A DNA stretch of 64,000 nt from CAYXLW01 sp964466055 (GTDB taxonomy: Bacteria; Patescibacteriota; Gracilibacteria; GCA-2401425), in contig CAYXLW010000001.1 of NCBI GenBank assembly GCA_964466055.1, positions 1 through 64,000 of the forward strand, written 5' to 3'. The position numbers and the translations under genes are program-made. Below, piece after piece: positions 46,516 through 54,277 of the stretch. Each line of letters starts with the position of its first letter. Within the stretch, counting starts at the first letter, position 1. The notes under the pieces are model-generated. The model was not told the origin of the DNA. It made no database searches and was given only the letters and a program-made list of their open reading frames with translations.

Positions 46516-46528
46516 ATCATTGTTCATT
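46516..46528. repeat. Right arm of the inverted repeat around the four-helix-bundle gene
   Basis: ATCATTGTTCATT is the exact reverse complement of 46081-46093. Confidence 0.6.
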
Positions 46529-46539
46529 TAATATCATAC

Positions 46540-47718
46540 ATGCTAAAAATCAAATATTTTCATAACAACAAAGGAGTTTCTCTTATTATAGGAATGGCAT
46601 TTTCTATCGCACTTTTAGCATCTGCTTCACTAATAACTTCTGCATTACTTTATTCACAGAAAGCATTGCGTAATACAGAAGATTTTAATATTGCATTTTT
46701 TGCAGCAGAATCTGGAATTGAAGAATCTTTATATTTTAATTCGTTCCATAATAAAGGATTTGAAGCTGAAAATAACGATGATGATAATGGTTGGGCTGAT
46801 TTAAATGTTTTGCCAACTGTCCCAAATGTTTTTTACAAATGGAATATTGAGGGAAGAATAGATAGCACCATTTGTAATGGAGATAATGATCAATATGAAA
46901 AAGATAGATGTGTTGGAATAATACCATTTGGAGGATCTGTTACTTTTAACTTAGGATATGATGATACTGATAAAGACGTAGTTCCTACATCTGATGATGG
47001 AGAGCATGCAAGTACACATTCTGGGACAAAAATATATTTTGCTATTGGTGAGAATTTTAATGGTAATTTAGATGTTGATCCCGCTAATGACTATAAGCCA
47101 ATTATGACTTGGTTAGCTTCACAAATATTTACAACAAAAGAAAAAAGACTTTTGTTTAGGCATAATGGTCTTCCTGTAGATGGATCTGATCCACTAGATT
47201 GTGTTTCAAATCCTGCGGATGCTGATGGTAGAATTTTTTGTCAAAAATTACTAAGAGATAATACTTCTTATGATGATAACCCAGAAGATGATAATACTTT
47301 TTCTTTTGATAGTTCAGCTGATGATAACCCAGAAGATGATAATACTTTTTCTTTTGATAGTTCAGCAGTTTTCTCTGTAGAAAATAATGCTAGGGGTTTT
47401 TTGGAGGGGAATATGGACTGTCTTAGTGATCCTGACAATCTTTGCTCGAGAGTTTTAAGCGATTTTTTTGGTAATGGCAAAGAAAATAAATGGAAAAAAC
47501 TAAAATTCTTTTTTATTTCCACTATTGAAGGTGAAGAATTAACAGATCCTCCTCTTGATAAAATTTATTATAAAATTGAGCCTGCGTCAGAAATGACAGG
47601 ACTCCGATCAATTATTACATCTACTGGAAGGTCTAGAAGTATTCTTTCTAATTTAGAAGTGAAAATTGATAACACTCAAGAGTTTACGGCTCTTGATTAT
47701 GGAATTTTATTTGAGTAA
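46540..47718 (+). CDS. PilX-like pilus assembly protein
   Basis: The N-terminus KYFHNNKGVSLIIGMAFSIALLASASLIT is a prepilin-like leader and helix of the PilX type, lacking Glu5. It is followed by FNIAFFAAESGIEESLYFN, the AxxAxESGIE block of PilX N-terminal domains. The 392-aa body is Asp/Asn-rich. Codons for DDNPEDDNTFSFDSSA are tandemly duplicated (47272-47319 and 47320-47367, one base different), indicating recent slippage or duplication. Its end overlaps the possible upstream starts of the cyclase gene. Confidence 0.8.
   Translation: MLKIKYFHNNKGVSLIIGMAFSIALLASASLITSALLYSQKALRNTEDFNIAFFAAESGIEESLYFNSFHNKGFEAENNDDDNGWADLNVLPTVPNVFYKWNIEGRIDSTICNGDNDQYEKDRCVGIIPFGGSVTFNLGYDDTDKDVVPTSDDGEHASTHSGTKIYFAIGENFNGNLDVDPANDYKPIMTWLASQIFTTKEKRLLFRHNGLPVDGSDPLDCVSNPADADGRIFCQKLLRDNTSYDDNPEDDNTFSFDSSADDNPEDDNTFSFDSSAVFSVENNARGFLEGNMDCLSDPDNLCSRVLSDFFGNGKENKWKKLKFFFISTIEGEELTDPPLDKIYYKIEPASEMTGLRSIITSTGRSRSILSNLEVKIDNTQEFTALDYGILFE
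47272..47367 (+). repeat. Two tandem 48-bp units inside the PilX-like gene
   Basis: Units 47272-47319 and 47320-47367 differ only in the last base and encode 16-residue acidic repeats in frame. Confidence 0.95.
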
Positions 47719-47740
47719 AAAATATGGTATTCTTCAGCCA

Positions 47741-48874
47741 ATGAAAATATTCAAAACATTCAAATTTTATATATCCATTTTTATTGCATTTTTTGCAGTT
47801 ATTTTCTATATTTTTTTGAAAGAGTACTCAGCTACGAAATATACACTTTCATTTTTAGAAAGTATCTCCTTAATTTATAAGAATATAATAAATGGGTTTC
47901 AATATATTACTTTAGATACGGTTTATTATTCTTTATCAGAAATCTTATTTGTAATATTTCACTTCACAGTATCATTCTTGTTAATATATTTCTTATTATC
48001 ATTGTTAAGTTATATAAAATTATTAAAGAACAAAAAACGGATTCAAAAAGCATTTCTTCAATATGTGAATCCATCAATAGTACAAGATATTATAAATAAT
48101 CCTGAGAAACTAAAGCTTGGGGGAAAAAGTATATATTTGACAGTTTATTTCATAGATATAGAAAATTTTTCTCAATTTGTTGGTAATTATCATCCTAAAA
48201 AAGTTGTTGAACATTTAAATGAATTCTTTTCAGAAATGTCAAAAATTATTTTAGAAAATAATGGGACTGTAGATAAATATGCAGGAGATGGAATTATGGC
48301 TTTTTGGGGTGCACCAAAAGCTCAAGATGATCATGCTATAAATGCTTGTAAAGCTGGAATTGAACATCAAAAAAAACTTACTGAATTAAGAAAGAAATGG
48401 AAAAAAGAAAATAAGCCTGAAATAAATGCGAAAATTGGAATTGTTTCGGGGGAGGTAATTGTTGGGAATATAGGCTCTAAAGGATATTTTAATTATACAG
48501 TTATCGGGGAGCCTGTGAATATGTGCTTTGAGATTGAAAAACTTAATGAAGTATATGGCTCAAAAATTATTGTATCAGAATCTACTTATCATCAAGCAAA
48601 ACATGATTTTGAGTTTAGAGAATTGGGAGATGTGATTTTTAAAAGTTCAAAGAAATCATCTAGAATTTTTGAATTGTTAGAAAGAAAAAATGAAATAAAA
48701 AATAATCAAGCAGAATTGATTGAAGCTTATCATGAAGCTTTAGAAATGTTTAGAGGGCAGGATTTTGAAAAAGCAAAAAAGGCTATAAATTACTGCTTGC
48801 GTATTTCTCCCAATGATAAAGCAACTATGGATTTAGATGAAAAAATTAAGATAAAGTTGAGTAGGAAAGATTAG
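47741..48874 (+). CDS. Class III adenylate/guanylate cyclase homologue, membrane-bound
   Basis: The frame opens earlier (47666 and 47699), but the ATG at 47741, just after the PilX-like stop, gives a clean N-terminal membrane helix (377 aa). Two helices (about residues 9-26 and 68-92) precede the cyclase domain (about 130-315). That domain has VYFIDIENFS (metal Asp139), VDKYAGDGIMAFWGAP (metal Asp183) and GYFNYTVIGEPVN. The family VNLxxRLE block reads VNMCFEIE, so the transition-state Arg is replaced by Glu264 and activity is uncertain. A short helical-repeat-like tail follows. It probably belongs to the prepilin transcript. Confidence 0.85.
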   Translation: MKIFKTFKFYISIFIAFFAVIFYIFLKEYSATKYTLSFLESISLIYKNIINGFQYITLDTVYYSLSEILFVIFHFTVSFLLIYFLLSLLSYIKLLKNKKRIQKAFLQYVNPSIVQDIINNPEKLKLGGKSIYLTVYFIDIENFSQFVGNYHPKKVVEHLNEFFSEMSKIILENNGTVDKYAGDGIMAFWGAPKAQDDHAINACKAGIEHQKKLTELRKKWKKENKPEINAKIGIVSGEVIVGNIGSKGYFNYTVIGEPVNMCFEIEKLNEVYGSKIIVSESTYHQAKHDFEFRELGDVIFKSSKKSSRIFELLERKNEIKNNQAELIEAYHEALEMFRGQDFEKAKKAINYCLRISPNDKATMDLDEKIKIKLSRKD

Positions 48875-48966
48875 CAATTAACTAATTTTATCAAAAATTT
48901 CTTTATTTCCCATTAACCCAAAAAATGTAGTTTGCATAATCACTTGGAGACTACTAAAATTTAGTT

Positions 48967-49058
48967 GTTCTTATGAAATGAAAATATATAATAGGTTCGT
49001 ATAATGTACAAACTTTAGTTTAAATTATAAAAACATGTCGCATAAGAACGAGTTAGAC
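48967..49058. repeat. Possible degenerate attC-like hairpin
   Basis: GTTCTTATG (48967-48975) is complementary to CATAAGAAC (49041-49049), which is followed closely by GTTAGAC (49052-49058), a GTTRRRY core. The matching left core is not intact. The rest of the 479-bp gap from 48875 to 49353 holds the repeat below and no gene. Confidence 0.35.
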
Positions 49059-49269
49059 AAAATCACTCGTTTCTCCCTATGGTCGAAACTCCCTGTGCTT
49101 TTGTCTAACGTAGTGGCTACGCACAGTGTTTATCCTCGACACTTCGTAGGCGTTTCACGCCTAACTCGTGACATCGTCTAACACTGGCTATCCAAAATTC
49201 TTGATCTCGCTTTTTCCTTGCTTCGCAAGCCAGCTCAATGCAAACTTCGGATCAGCCGCTACGTTATAC
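49052..49269. repeat. attC-like repeat cluster, copy 1
   Basis: This ~218-bp sequence is about 97% identical to copy 2 (50372-50591) and far more GC-rich than its surroundings. GTTAGACAAAA (49052-49062) mirrors TTTTGTCTAAC (49099-49109). GTCTAACGTAGTGGCT (49103-49118) pairs with AGCCGCTACGTTATAC (49254-49269) over 14 of 16 bases. A nested 94-bp unit starts at GTCTAAC (49176, RYYYAAC core) and ends with GTTATAC (49263-49269). In it, GGCT-ATCC pairs with GGAT-C-AGCC, leaving an unpaired C, as in integron attC sites. The attC reading is inference; the repeat itself is certain. Confidence 0.7.
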
Positions 49270-49297
49270 GCAATCGAGAAAAAACTCTAAAAAATAA

Positions 49298-49311
49298 AGG
49301 GTTTGGGGCGT
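49298..49311. repeat. 14-bp inverted repeat, left arm, flanking the aminotransferase gene
   Basis: AGGGTTTGGGGCGT is the exact reverse complement of 50181-50194, so the aminotransferase coding region is bracketed by perfect 14-bp arms. Confidence 0.85.
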
Positions 49312-49353
49312 AAATAGAAAAATTTATAAACTTCTTTATTATTAAAATATCAT

Positions 49354-50181
49354 ATGAGCAATAATTTAGGACTTGTAACTGTAAATGGCAAAAATTGTGA
49401 GACTATAAGTATATTTGATCATGGATTACTTTATGGTGATGGAATTTATGAGACAATTAGAATATTTAATAAATGTGCTTTTCTTTTTGAAGACCATTTG
49501 AAAAGACTTTTTTTATCGGCTACAGCAATTTCTCTAAAAATTCCCTACTCAGAAACTGAATTAGTAAAAATGATAAAAACTACCTTTAAGAAATCCAAGT
49601 TGAATGATGCATTTATTAGAATCATAGTAACTAGGGGTATTGGCGAGCAAGGTTTGGTTTCTGAATCGAAGCCAAATGTAATCATCATAGTGAATAACAG
49701 GGAATTCAATTCGTTAGAGAAAGTTATTATTACAATTTCAAAAATTAGGAGGATAGATAAAAATGCAATTGATTCCAAAGTCAAATCATTAAATTATCTA
49801 AATAATATACTGGCAAAGAAAGATGCATTAAGTAGAAAATTTGATGATGCACTTTTATTAAATAATGAAGGATTACTAACTGAAGCGACGACTAGTAATC
49901 TATTTATTGTTAAAAAGGGAAAAATATTTACACCTTCATCAGATTCTGGGATTTTGGAAGGCGTTACCAGAAAAGCTATAATTGAAAATTTCGATGTGAC
50001 TGAAAAAGATTTATCGAGAAAAGAACTTATGTCTGCTGACGAAGTATTTTTATCTGGAACGGTAAATTTCATTACATGTGTAAAAAGAATAGATGACCAG
50101 AGTTTTTCTAAATTTGACCATGCTAAAAAAGTTCTAGAAAAATTAATGCAAATTACAAAAATAGGAACAGAATTAAAATAA
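49354..50181 (+). CDS. Class IV PLP aminotransferase (branched-chain/D-amino-acid/PabC-like)
   Basis: This fold-type IV PLP enzyme of 275 aa has SIFDHGLLYGDGIYETIR at the N-terminus, KSLNYLNNILAKKDAL with the PLP lysine, and LLNNEGLLTEATTSNLFIV. GILEGVTRKAIIE and ADEVFLSGTVNFI bind the cofactor phosphate. Branched-chain aminotransferase, D-amino-acid transaminase and 4-amino-4-deoxychorismate lyase share this fold, and the substrate cannot be settled here. It lies alone between the two attC-like repeat clusters, which are spaced by 1320 bp, so it looks like a single gene cassette. The start ATG at 49354 has no Shine-Dalgarno. Confidence 0.88.
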   Translation: MSNNLGLVTVNGKNCETISIFDHGLLYGDGIYETIRIFNKCAFLFEDHLKRLFLSATAISLKIPYSETELVKMIKTTFKKSKLNDAFIRIIVTRGIGEQGLVSESKPNVIIIVNNREFNSLEKVIITISKIRRIDKNAIDSKVKSLNYLNNILAKKDALSRKFDDALLLNNEGLLTEATTSNLFIVKKGKIFTPSSDSGILEGVTRKAIIENFDVTEKDLSRKELMSADEVFLSGTVNFITCVKRIDDQSFSKFDHAKKVLEKLMQITKIGTELK

Positions 50182-50194
50182 CGCCCCAAACCCT
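50181..50194. repeat. 14-bp inverted repeat, right arm
   Basis: ACGCCCCAAACCCT begins at the last base of the aminotransferase stop codon and mirrors 49298-49311. Its ACGCCCC also faces GGGGTGT at 50274-50280, so it may form the stem of a further attC-like unit (about 50178-50285). Confidence 0.8.
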
Positions 50195-50278
50195 AAATGA
50201 ATACGAATTTTTCCTCGACTCACTCCTCTACGCTTCGTGCCTCGCTGCGCTCTCGTTACACTTCGTTTTGCTCGGGGT

Positions 50279-50378
50279 GTATAACAAGGGATATATGGTT
50301 CGGAGCTCGGCTCGCTCCTCACCCAAAATTTTCTTCTACTTCGTTCCAGAAAAACTTCGTATATCCCTGACGTTAGAC
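50279..50378. repeat. attC-like site between the aminotransferase gene and copy 2
   Basis: GTATAAC (50279-50285) and GTTAGAC (50372-50378) are complementary except at one base and fit the R''/R' core pattern. Inside them AGGGATATA (50287-50295) pairs exactly with TATATCCCT (50360-50368). The unit is 100 bp, within the attC size range. Its right end is also the left end of repeat copy 2. Confidence 0.6.
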
Positions 50379-50591
50379 AAAATCACTCGTTTCTCCCTTC
50401 GGTCAAAACTCCCTGTGCTTTTGTCTAACGTAGTGGCTACGCACAGTGTTTATCCTCGACACTTCGTAGGCGTTTCACGCCTAACTCGTGACATCGTCTA
50501 ACACTGGCTATCCAAAATTCTTGATCTCGCTTTTTCCCTTGCTCCGCAAGGTCAGCTCAATGCAAACTTCGGATCAGCCGATACGTTGTGC
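50372..50591. repeat. attC-like repeat cluster, copy 2
   Basis: This is the second copy of the repeat at 49052-49269, shifted by 1320 bp. Differences are a few substitutions near 50397-50404 and a 2-base insertion in the CCTTGC-tcc-GCAAGG hairpin, where both arms remain paired. The right core reads GTTGTGC (50585-50591) instead of GTTATAC. The rest of the gap to 50792 is AT-rich and contains two GGTGGA-bearing similar stretches but no gene. Confidence 0.75.
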
Positions 50592-50792
50592 GACATATTT
50601 TTCAATATTTTTTCTCAAATAGAAATTTTGTTAAAGAATTTAAAAAAGGAATGGAATTTTTATTTTTTATTTTAAAGAGGTGGATAAACGGATATTTTTT
50701 GCTCCATACTTACGCAAAAAATGAATTTTTATTTAAAGGTGGAAAAAACTAGAGATTTCGTTATATTATAAACATAGATTTTAATTCATAAA

Positions 50793-51782
50793 ATGGTGGT
50801 TAATATGGTTACTACAAATTCAAAACAAATGACTACTGGTAAAGCTTTTGAATATGCTTTACTTACTGAATTTCAGGCAAAACTTAAAGATAAAACTAAT
50901 GTTGAAGTAATTGAAAATTCTTCTTTTTATATCGCAAAAGGTTGTTTTGAAAATACAACAAAAATTGAACAAAGTGATTATTTGCTTACTTCTAGCTTTG
51001 CAGTTAATTTTTTAATGGATATTGAACCAAGACTTTCAAATGATATTGGTAAAAAAGATATACTTCAGCTTGAAATATTATCTGATGATCGTGGAAAATC
51101 AGGAGATGTAAGAGATGTTTTAGCGATAAGACTTTTACAAAAATGGGAAATTGGTGTTTCAGCAAAAAATAATCACAAAGCAGTAAAACATTCTCGTTTA
51201 TCACATTTGATTGATTTTGGTGAAAAGTGGTTAGGTGTAAAAGTTTCTAAAGAATATTTTGAAACAATAACTCCAATTTTTAAAAACCTAGAAAATTTGA
51301 GAAAAGAAAGCAAAGCAACAAAGAAATGGAACGAATTAGGATATTATCACACTACAGTATATGTCCCAATTTTGGAGGCATTTATTAAAGAACTCAAAAA
51401 TCTGAACAAAGATAATAAAGATATTCCTTCAAAACTAGTCTCGTATTTGATTGGAAATAAAGATTTTTATAAAGTCATTAAAAGTAAAAATATAGTAGAA
51501 ATTCAAGCATATAATATAAATGGAAAATTGAATTTATCTTTTGAGAAAATAGAGCCGAAATATAAAACACCAAAAGTACCTTTACCAACAGAAATAATTG
51601 ATATCAAATTTAAAGAAAACAGTAATACAACCGTTATTGTTACAATGAATAATGATTGGATTTTGTCTTTTAGAATACACAATGCAAGTTCAAGAATAGA
51701 ATCATCTCTAAAGTTTGATATAAACCTTTTAAAATCACCAAAAACATTATTCAAAAATACTTTAAATATTAGCAAGGATTAA
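50793..51782 (+). CDS. HaeIII-family type II restriction endonuclease (predicted GGCC)
   Basis: This 329-aa protein resembles HaeIII-type endonucleases. The conserved core is SGDVRDVLAIR, then KWEIGVSAKNNHKAVKHSRLS and LIDFGEKWLG, with acidic residues and Lys125 arranged as a PD-(D/E)xK-like site. The methyltransferase gene starts 2 nt after its stop and is clearly M.HaeIII-like, so the same GGCC target is expected. The first ATG (50793) and one four codons later are both possible starts. Its upstream region lies directly after attC-like copy 2. Confidence 0.8.
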   Translation: MVVNMVTTNSKQMTTGKAFEYALLTEFQAKLKDKTNVEVIENSSFYIAKGCFENTTKIEQSDYLLTSSFAVNFLMDIEPRLSNDIGKKDILQLEILSDDRGKSGDVRDVLAIRLLQKWEIGVSAKNNHKAVKHSRLSHLIDFGEKWLGVKVSKEYFETITPIFKNLENLRKESKATKKWNELGYYHTTVYVPILEAFIKELKNLNKDNKDIPSKLVSYLIGNKDFYKVIKSKNIVEIQAYNINGKLNLSFEKIEPKYKTPKVPLPTEIIDIKFKENSNTTVIVTMNNDWILSFRIHNASSRIESSLKFDINLLKSPKTLFKNTLNISKD

Positions 51783-51784
51783 TT

Positions 51785-52870
51785 ATGAAAATAATATCAT
51801 TATTTACAGGTGCAGGAGGTCTTGATTTTGGTTTTCATCAAGCTGGTTTTGAGACTATTTTTGCGAACGAATACGATAGAACTATTTGGGACACTTTTGA
51901 GCATAATTTTCCTAAAACCAAACTAGATAAAAGAAGTATTGTTGATTTACCTTCAAGCGATGTTCCTGATTCTATAGGAATTATTGGTGGTCCTCCTTGT
52001 CAAAGTTGGAGTGAAGCAGGAGCAGGAAGAGGAATAAATGACAAAAGAGGACAATTATTTTTTGAATACATAAGAATATTAAAAGAAAAAGAACCTTTGT
52101 TTTTTCTAGCAGAAAATGTTTCGGGAATTTTACTCCCAAAACATAAAGAAGCCTTTCAAACTATATTAAATGAATTTAAATCATTGAATTACAATGTTTC
52201 ATATTTTCTTTTAAATGCAAATGATTATGGGGTTCCACAAGATAGAAAAAGGGTTATCATTGTGGGATACCATAAAAAAATGAATAAAACTTTTTCTCCT
52301 CCAAAGATAGTCAATCCGAAAAAAACTTTAAAAGATGCAATTTGGGATTTAAGACTTGCCAAACCTGCTAAAGAGAAAAATTACACAAACGGAAATGATA
52401 AACTTTCTGCTTTAAATCATGAATATATGAATGGTGGTTTTTCTACTATCTACATGTCAAGAAATCGTGTAAGAAGTTGGGACGAACCAAGTTTTACTAT
52501 TCAAGCAGGAGGTCGTCACGCTCCACTTCATCCACAAGCTCCAAAGATGAAATTTATTGAACAAAACAAAAGAGAATTTGTAAAAGGAAAAGAACATTTA
52601 TACAGAAGACTTTCAGTTCGTGAATGTGCGAGAGTTCAAACTTTTCCTGATGATTTTTTGTTTAAATATGACAATGTAGCAGATGGATATAAAATGATCG
52701 GAAATGCTGTTCCAGTAGAATTTGCAAAACAGTTGGCAAGTGTGATTCATAAAGATGTTTCTGAATACTTAAAACATAATCAAATAACAAGATCAGAATT
52801 GATAAACAAGAAAAAAGAAGAAAAAGCTTTTGCTTCTCAAAAGACAGAAAAGAGTTTGGTAGGTGTTTAG
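51785..52870 (+). CDS. DNA (cytosine-5) methyltransferase, M.HaeIII-like (predicted GGCC)
   Basis: This C5-cytosine methyltransferase protects DNA from the partner nuclease. SAM motif I is SLFTGAGGLDFGFHQAGF. The catalytic motif is GGPPCQSWSEAG with Cys72. ENVSGI and the QDRKRV motif VIII follow. The target-recognition region includes YMSRNRVRSWDEPSFTIQAG and HPQAPKM, which match the M.HaeIII pattern closely. RRLSVRECARVQTFPDDF and GYKMIGNAVPVEFA are motifs IX and X. AAGGA lies 6 nt before the ATG, one of the few clear Shine-Dalgarno sites in the window, which fits a recent foreign origin. Confidence 0.93.
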   Translation: MKIISLFTGAGGLDFGFHQAGFETIFANEYDRTIWDTFEHNFPKTKLDKRSIVDLPSSDVPDSIGIIGGPPCQSWSEAGAGRGINDKRGQLFFEYIRILKEKEPLFFLAENVSGILLPKHKEAFQTILNEFKSLNYNVSYFLLNANDYGVPQDRKRVIIVGYHKKMNKTFSPPKIVNPKKTLKDAIWDLRLAKPAKEKNYTNGNDKLSALNHEYMNGGFSTIYMSRNRVRSWDEPSFTIQAGGRHAPLHPQAPKMKFIEQNKREFVKGKEHLYRRLSVRECARVQTFPDDFLFKYDNVADGYKMIGNAVPVEFAKQLASVIHKDVSEYLKHNQITRSELINKKKEEKAFASQKTEKSLVGV

Positions 52871-52891
52871 ATTTTTTAAAATAAAAGTATT

Positions 52892-53848
52892 ATGAAAAGT
52901 TTTTTTGAATATCTAAAATCTTTATTTACTCAATGGTATGTTTACATTGTATTTATACCAGAATTTTTGGATTTTATATCTGCATATTTTCCAGAAAAAT
53001 ATCATTTTCAAATTCCTGTTTTTTACACTTGGTTATTTTTAGTTATTGTTTTTGTTTATGCAAATTTTAAGATTTGGAAAAAAGCACTTTATAAAAATAA
53101 ATCTCCAAAAGTTATAATTGATTATGACTTATCCTCATTTAATATTGTTTATTTAGAGATTAAAAATATTGGAAATGATTATGCAAAAAATATCAAAATT
53201 ACTTTTGATCCTGATTTAGAAGATAAAGGAGAGAAAATAAATGATAAAAAATTCTTAAAAAACATTCCATTACTTGAGCCAATATCTTTAAATCAAAATA
53301 AAAAAATAAGATTCTTTTTTGGAACATTTCTTGAAGAAAAATATTTGCAAAAATTCAATGTAAAAATTAGTTATTCAGATATAGACGAGAAAAATAAATT
53401 TTCAGAAAATCAAATTATAGACTTATCATCGTTTATTGGCACTTCTCCTCAAAAACCAGAAAATGAAATAGTAAAAGAACTAAAAAATATATCTAAGCAT
53501 TTAAAAGACAATAAAGATAATTCAAAAAAAGCTATTGAAATTTTAAAGAATGGCATAAATATAAGAAATTCAAATCTTAATCATTTTTCATTTGATGAAA
53601 TTAAATTTTTGTTAAAAAATATTTTTGAACATGGCAACAAAGAAGATTTATGGTTAAATCCTTATATTTACGATACAAGACAAATTATAAAACTTTTTAG
53701 AGAAAAAATGCTTGCAAAAAAAGATTTGGACGATAATGATAAGAAAATTTTAGAACAAATAAATGTTTTGCATAAATATCAATTTCATTGTGGTTCAAAT
53801 GACGAATTTGATAACGCAATTCAAGAGTTGAATAAGTTAATAAAATAA
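52892..53848 (+). CDS. Membrane-anchored hypothetical protein linked to the restriction-modification pair
   Basis: The family is not recognised. Two hydrophobic segments (about residues 16-32 and 42-58) anchor a soluble part of about 260 residues. Residues 70-180 look like a beta-sandwich (VYLEIKNIGNDYAKNIKITFDPD is the typical NxGxxxAxN turn of CARDB-like domains). The C-terminal part is helical and charged. It starts 21 nt after the methyltransferase, on the same strand, and ends at a long hairpin, so it belongs to the same transcript. An accessory defence role is possible but only inferred from position. Confidence 0.65.
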   Translation: MKSFFEYLKSLFTQWYVYIVFIPEFLDFISAYFPEKYHFQIPVFYTWLFLVIVFVYANFKIWKKALYKNKSPKVIIDYDLSSFNIVYLEIKNIGNDYAKNIKITFDPDLEDKGEKINDKKFLKNIPLLEPISLNQNKKIRFFFGTFLEEKYLQKFNVKISYSDIDEKNKFSENQIIDLSSFIGTSPQKPENEIVKELKNISKHLKDNKDNSKKAIEILKNGINIRNSNLNHFSFDEIKFLLKNIFEHGNKEDLWLNPYIYDTRQIIKLFREKMLAKKDLDDNDKKILEQINVLHKYQFHCGSNDEFDNAIQELNKLIK

Positions 53849-53851
53849 GGT

Positions 53852-53901
53852 GTTTTTCTTTTTCCAATTCACCTCTAACCCCTCTTGGAAAAAAGAAAAA
53901 C
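53852..53901 (+). terminator. Long hairpin after the restriction-modification operon
   Basis: GTTTTTCTTTTTCCAA (53852-53867) pairs with TTGGAAAAAAGAAAAAC (53885-53901) with one extra A. It starts 3 nt after the stop codon. No T tract follows on the plus strand. Confidence 0.55.
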
Positions 53902-54277
53902 GGAAAAATAAAAATTCCAAATAATAATAAAATTCTTCAACAAAATAAATAAGGATAAAAAAATTTTTGAAAAATACGCTTCGCTACGTTGCACTCTCAC
54001 CTTTTATTTTTTGCTAATATTTTTATTGCGAATTGGTATGAAATACTGTTAAGAACTTTTAGGAAAGACATTAAATGAATTTATTGAAATTATTCTTCCG
54101 GATTTGAAAGAACATGCAGGGGAGTTTGGATTATAATAATCATTTCTTTTTGTTAGAGATAGGTTTAAAAACTATCTCTAATTACAAATTACTAGATGAT
54201 GCTTATATTGCCTACAAGTTACTTTTTGTAAAAGAGATTTGTGAATCTTAATTACAGTTTTTGGCTTTCAGGCGACG
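53902..54277. other. Gene-free spacer with remnants
   Basis: No complete gene was seen. CTACGTTGCAC near 53984-53994 resembles the right end of the attC-like repeats. A short frame ending at 54136 reads LGKTLNEFIEIILPDLKEHAG and may be the tail of a lost gene. TTAGAGATAG (54153-54162) mirrors CTATCTCTAA (54172-54181). A GGCGA/TCGCC hairpin overlaps the end of the next gene. Confidence 0.4.

Noticed and set aside
50268..50501. 77-aa open frame rich in Arg and Ser inside the repeat region
   Set aside because: It runs through attC-like repeat sequence and is cut differently in the other copy.
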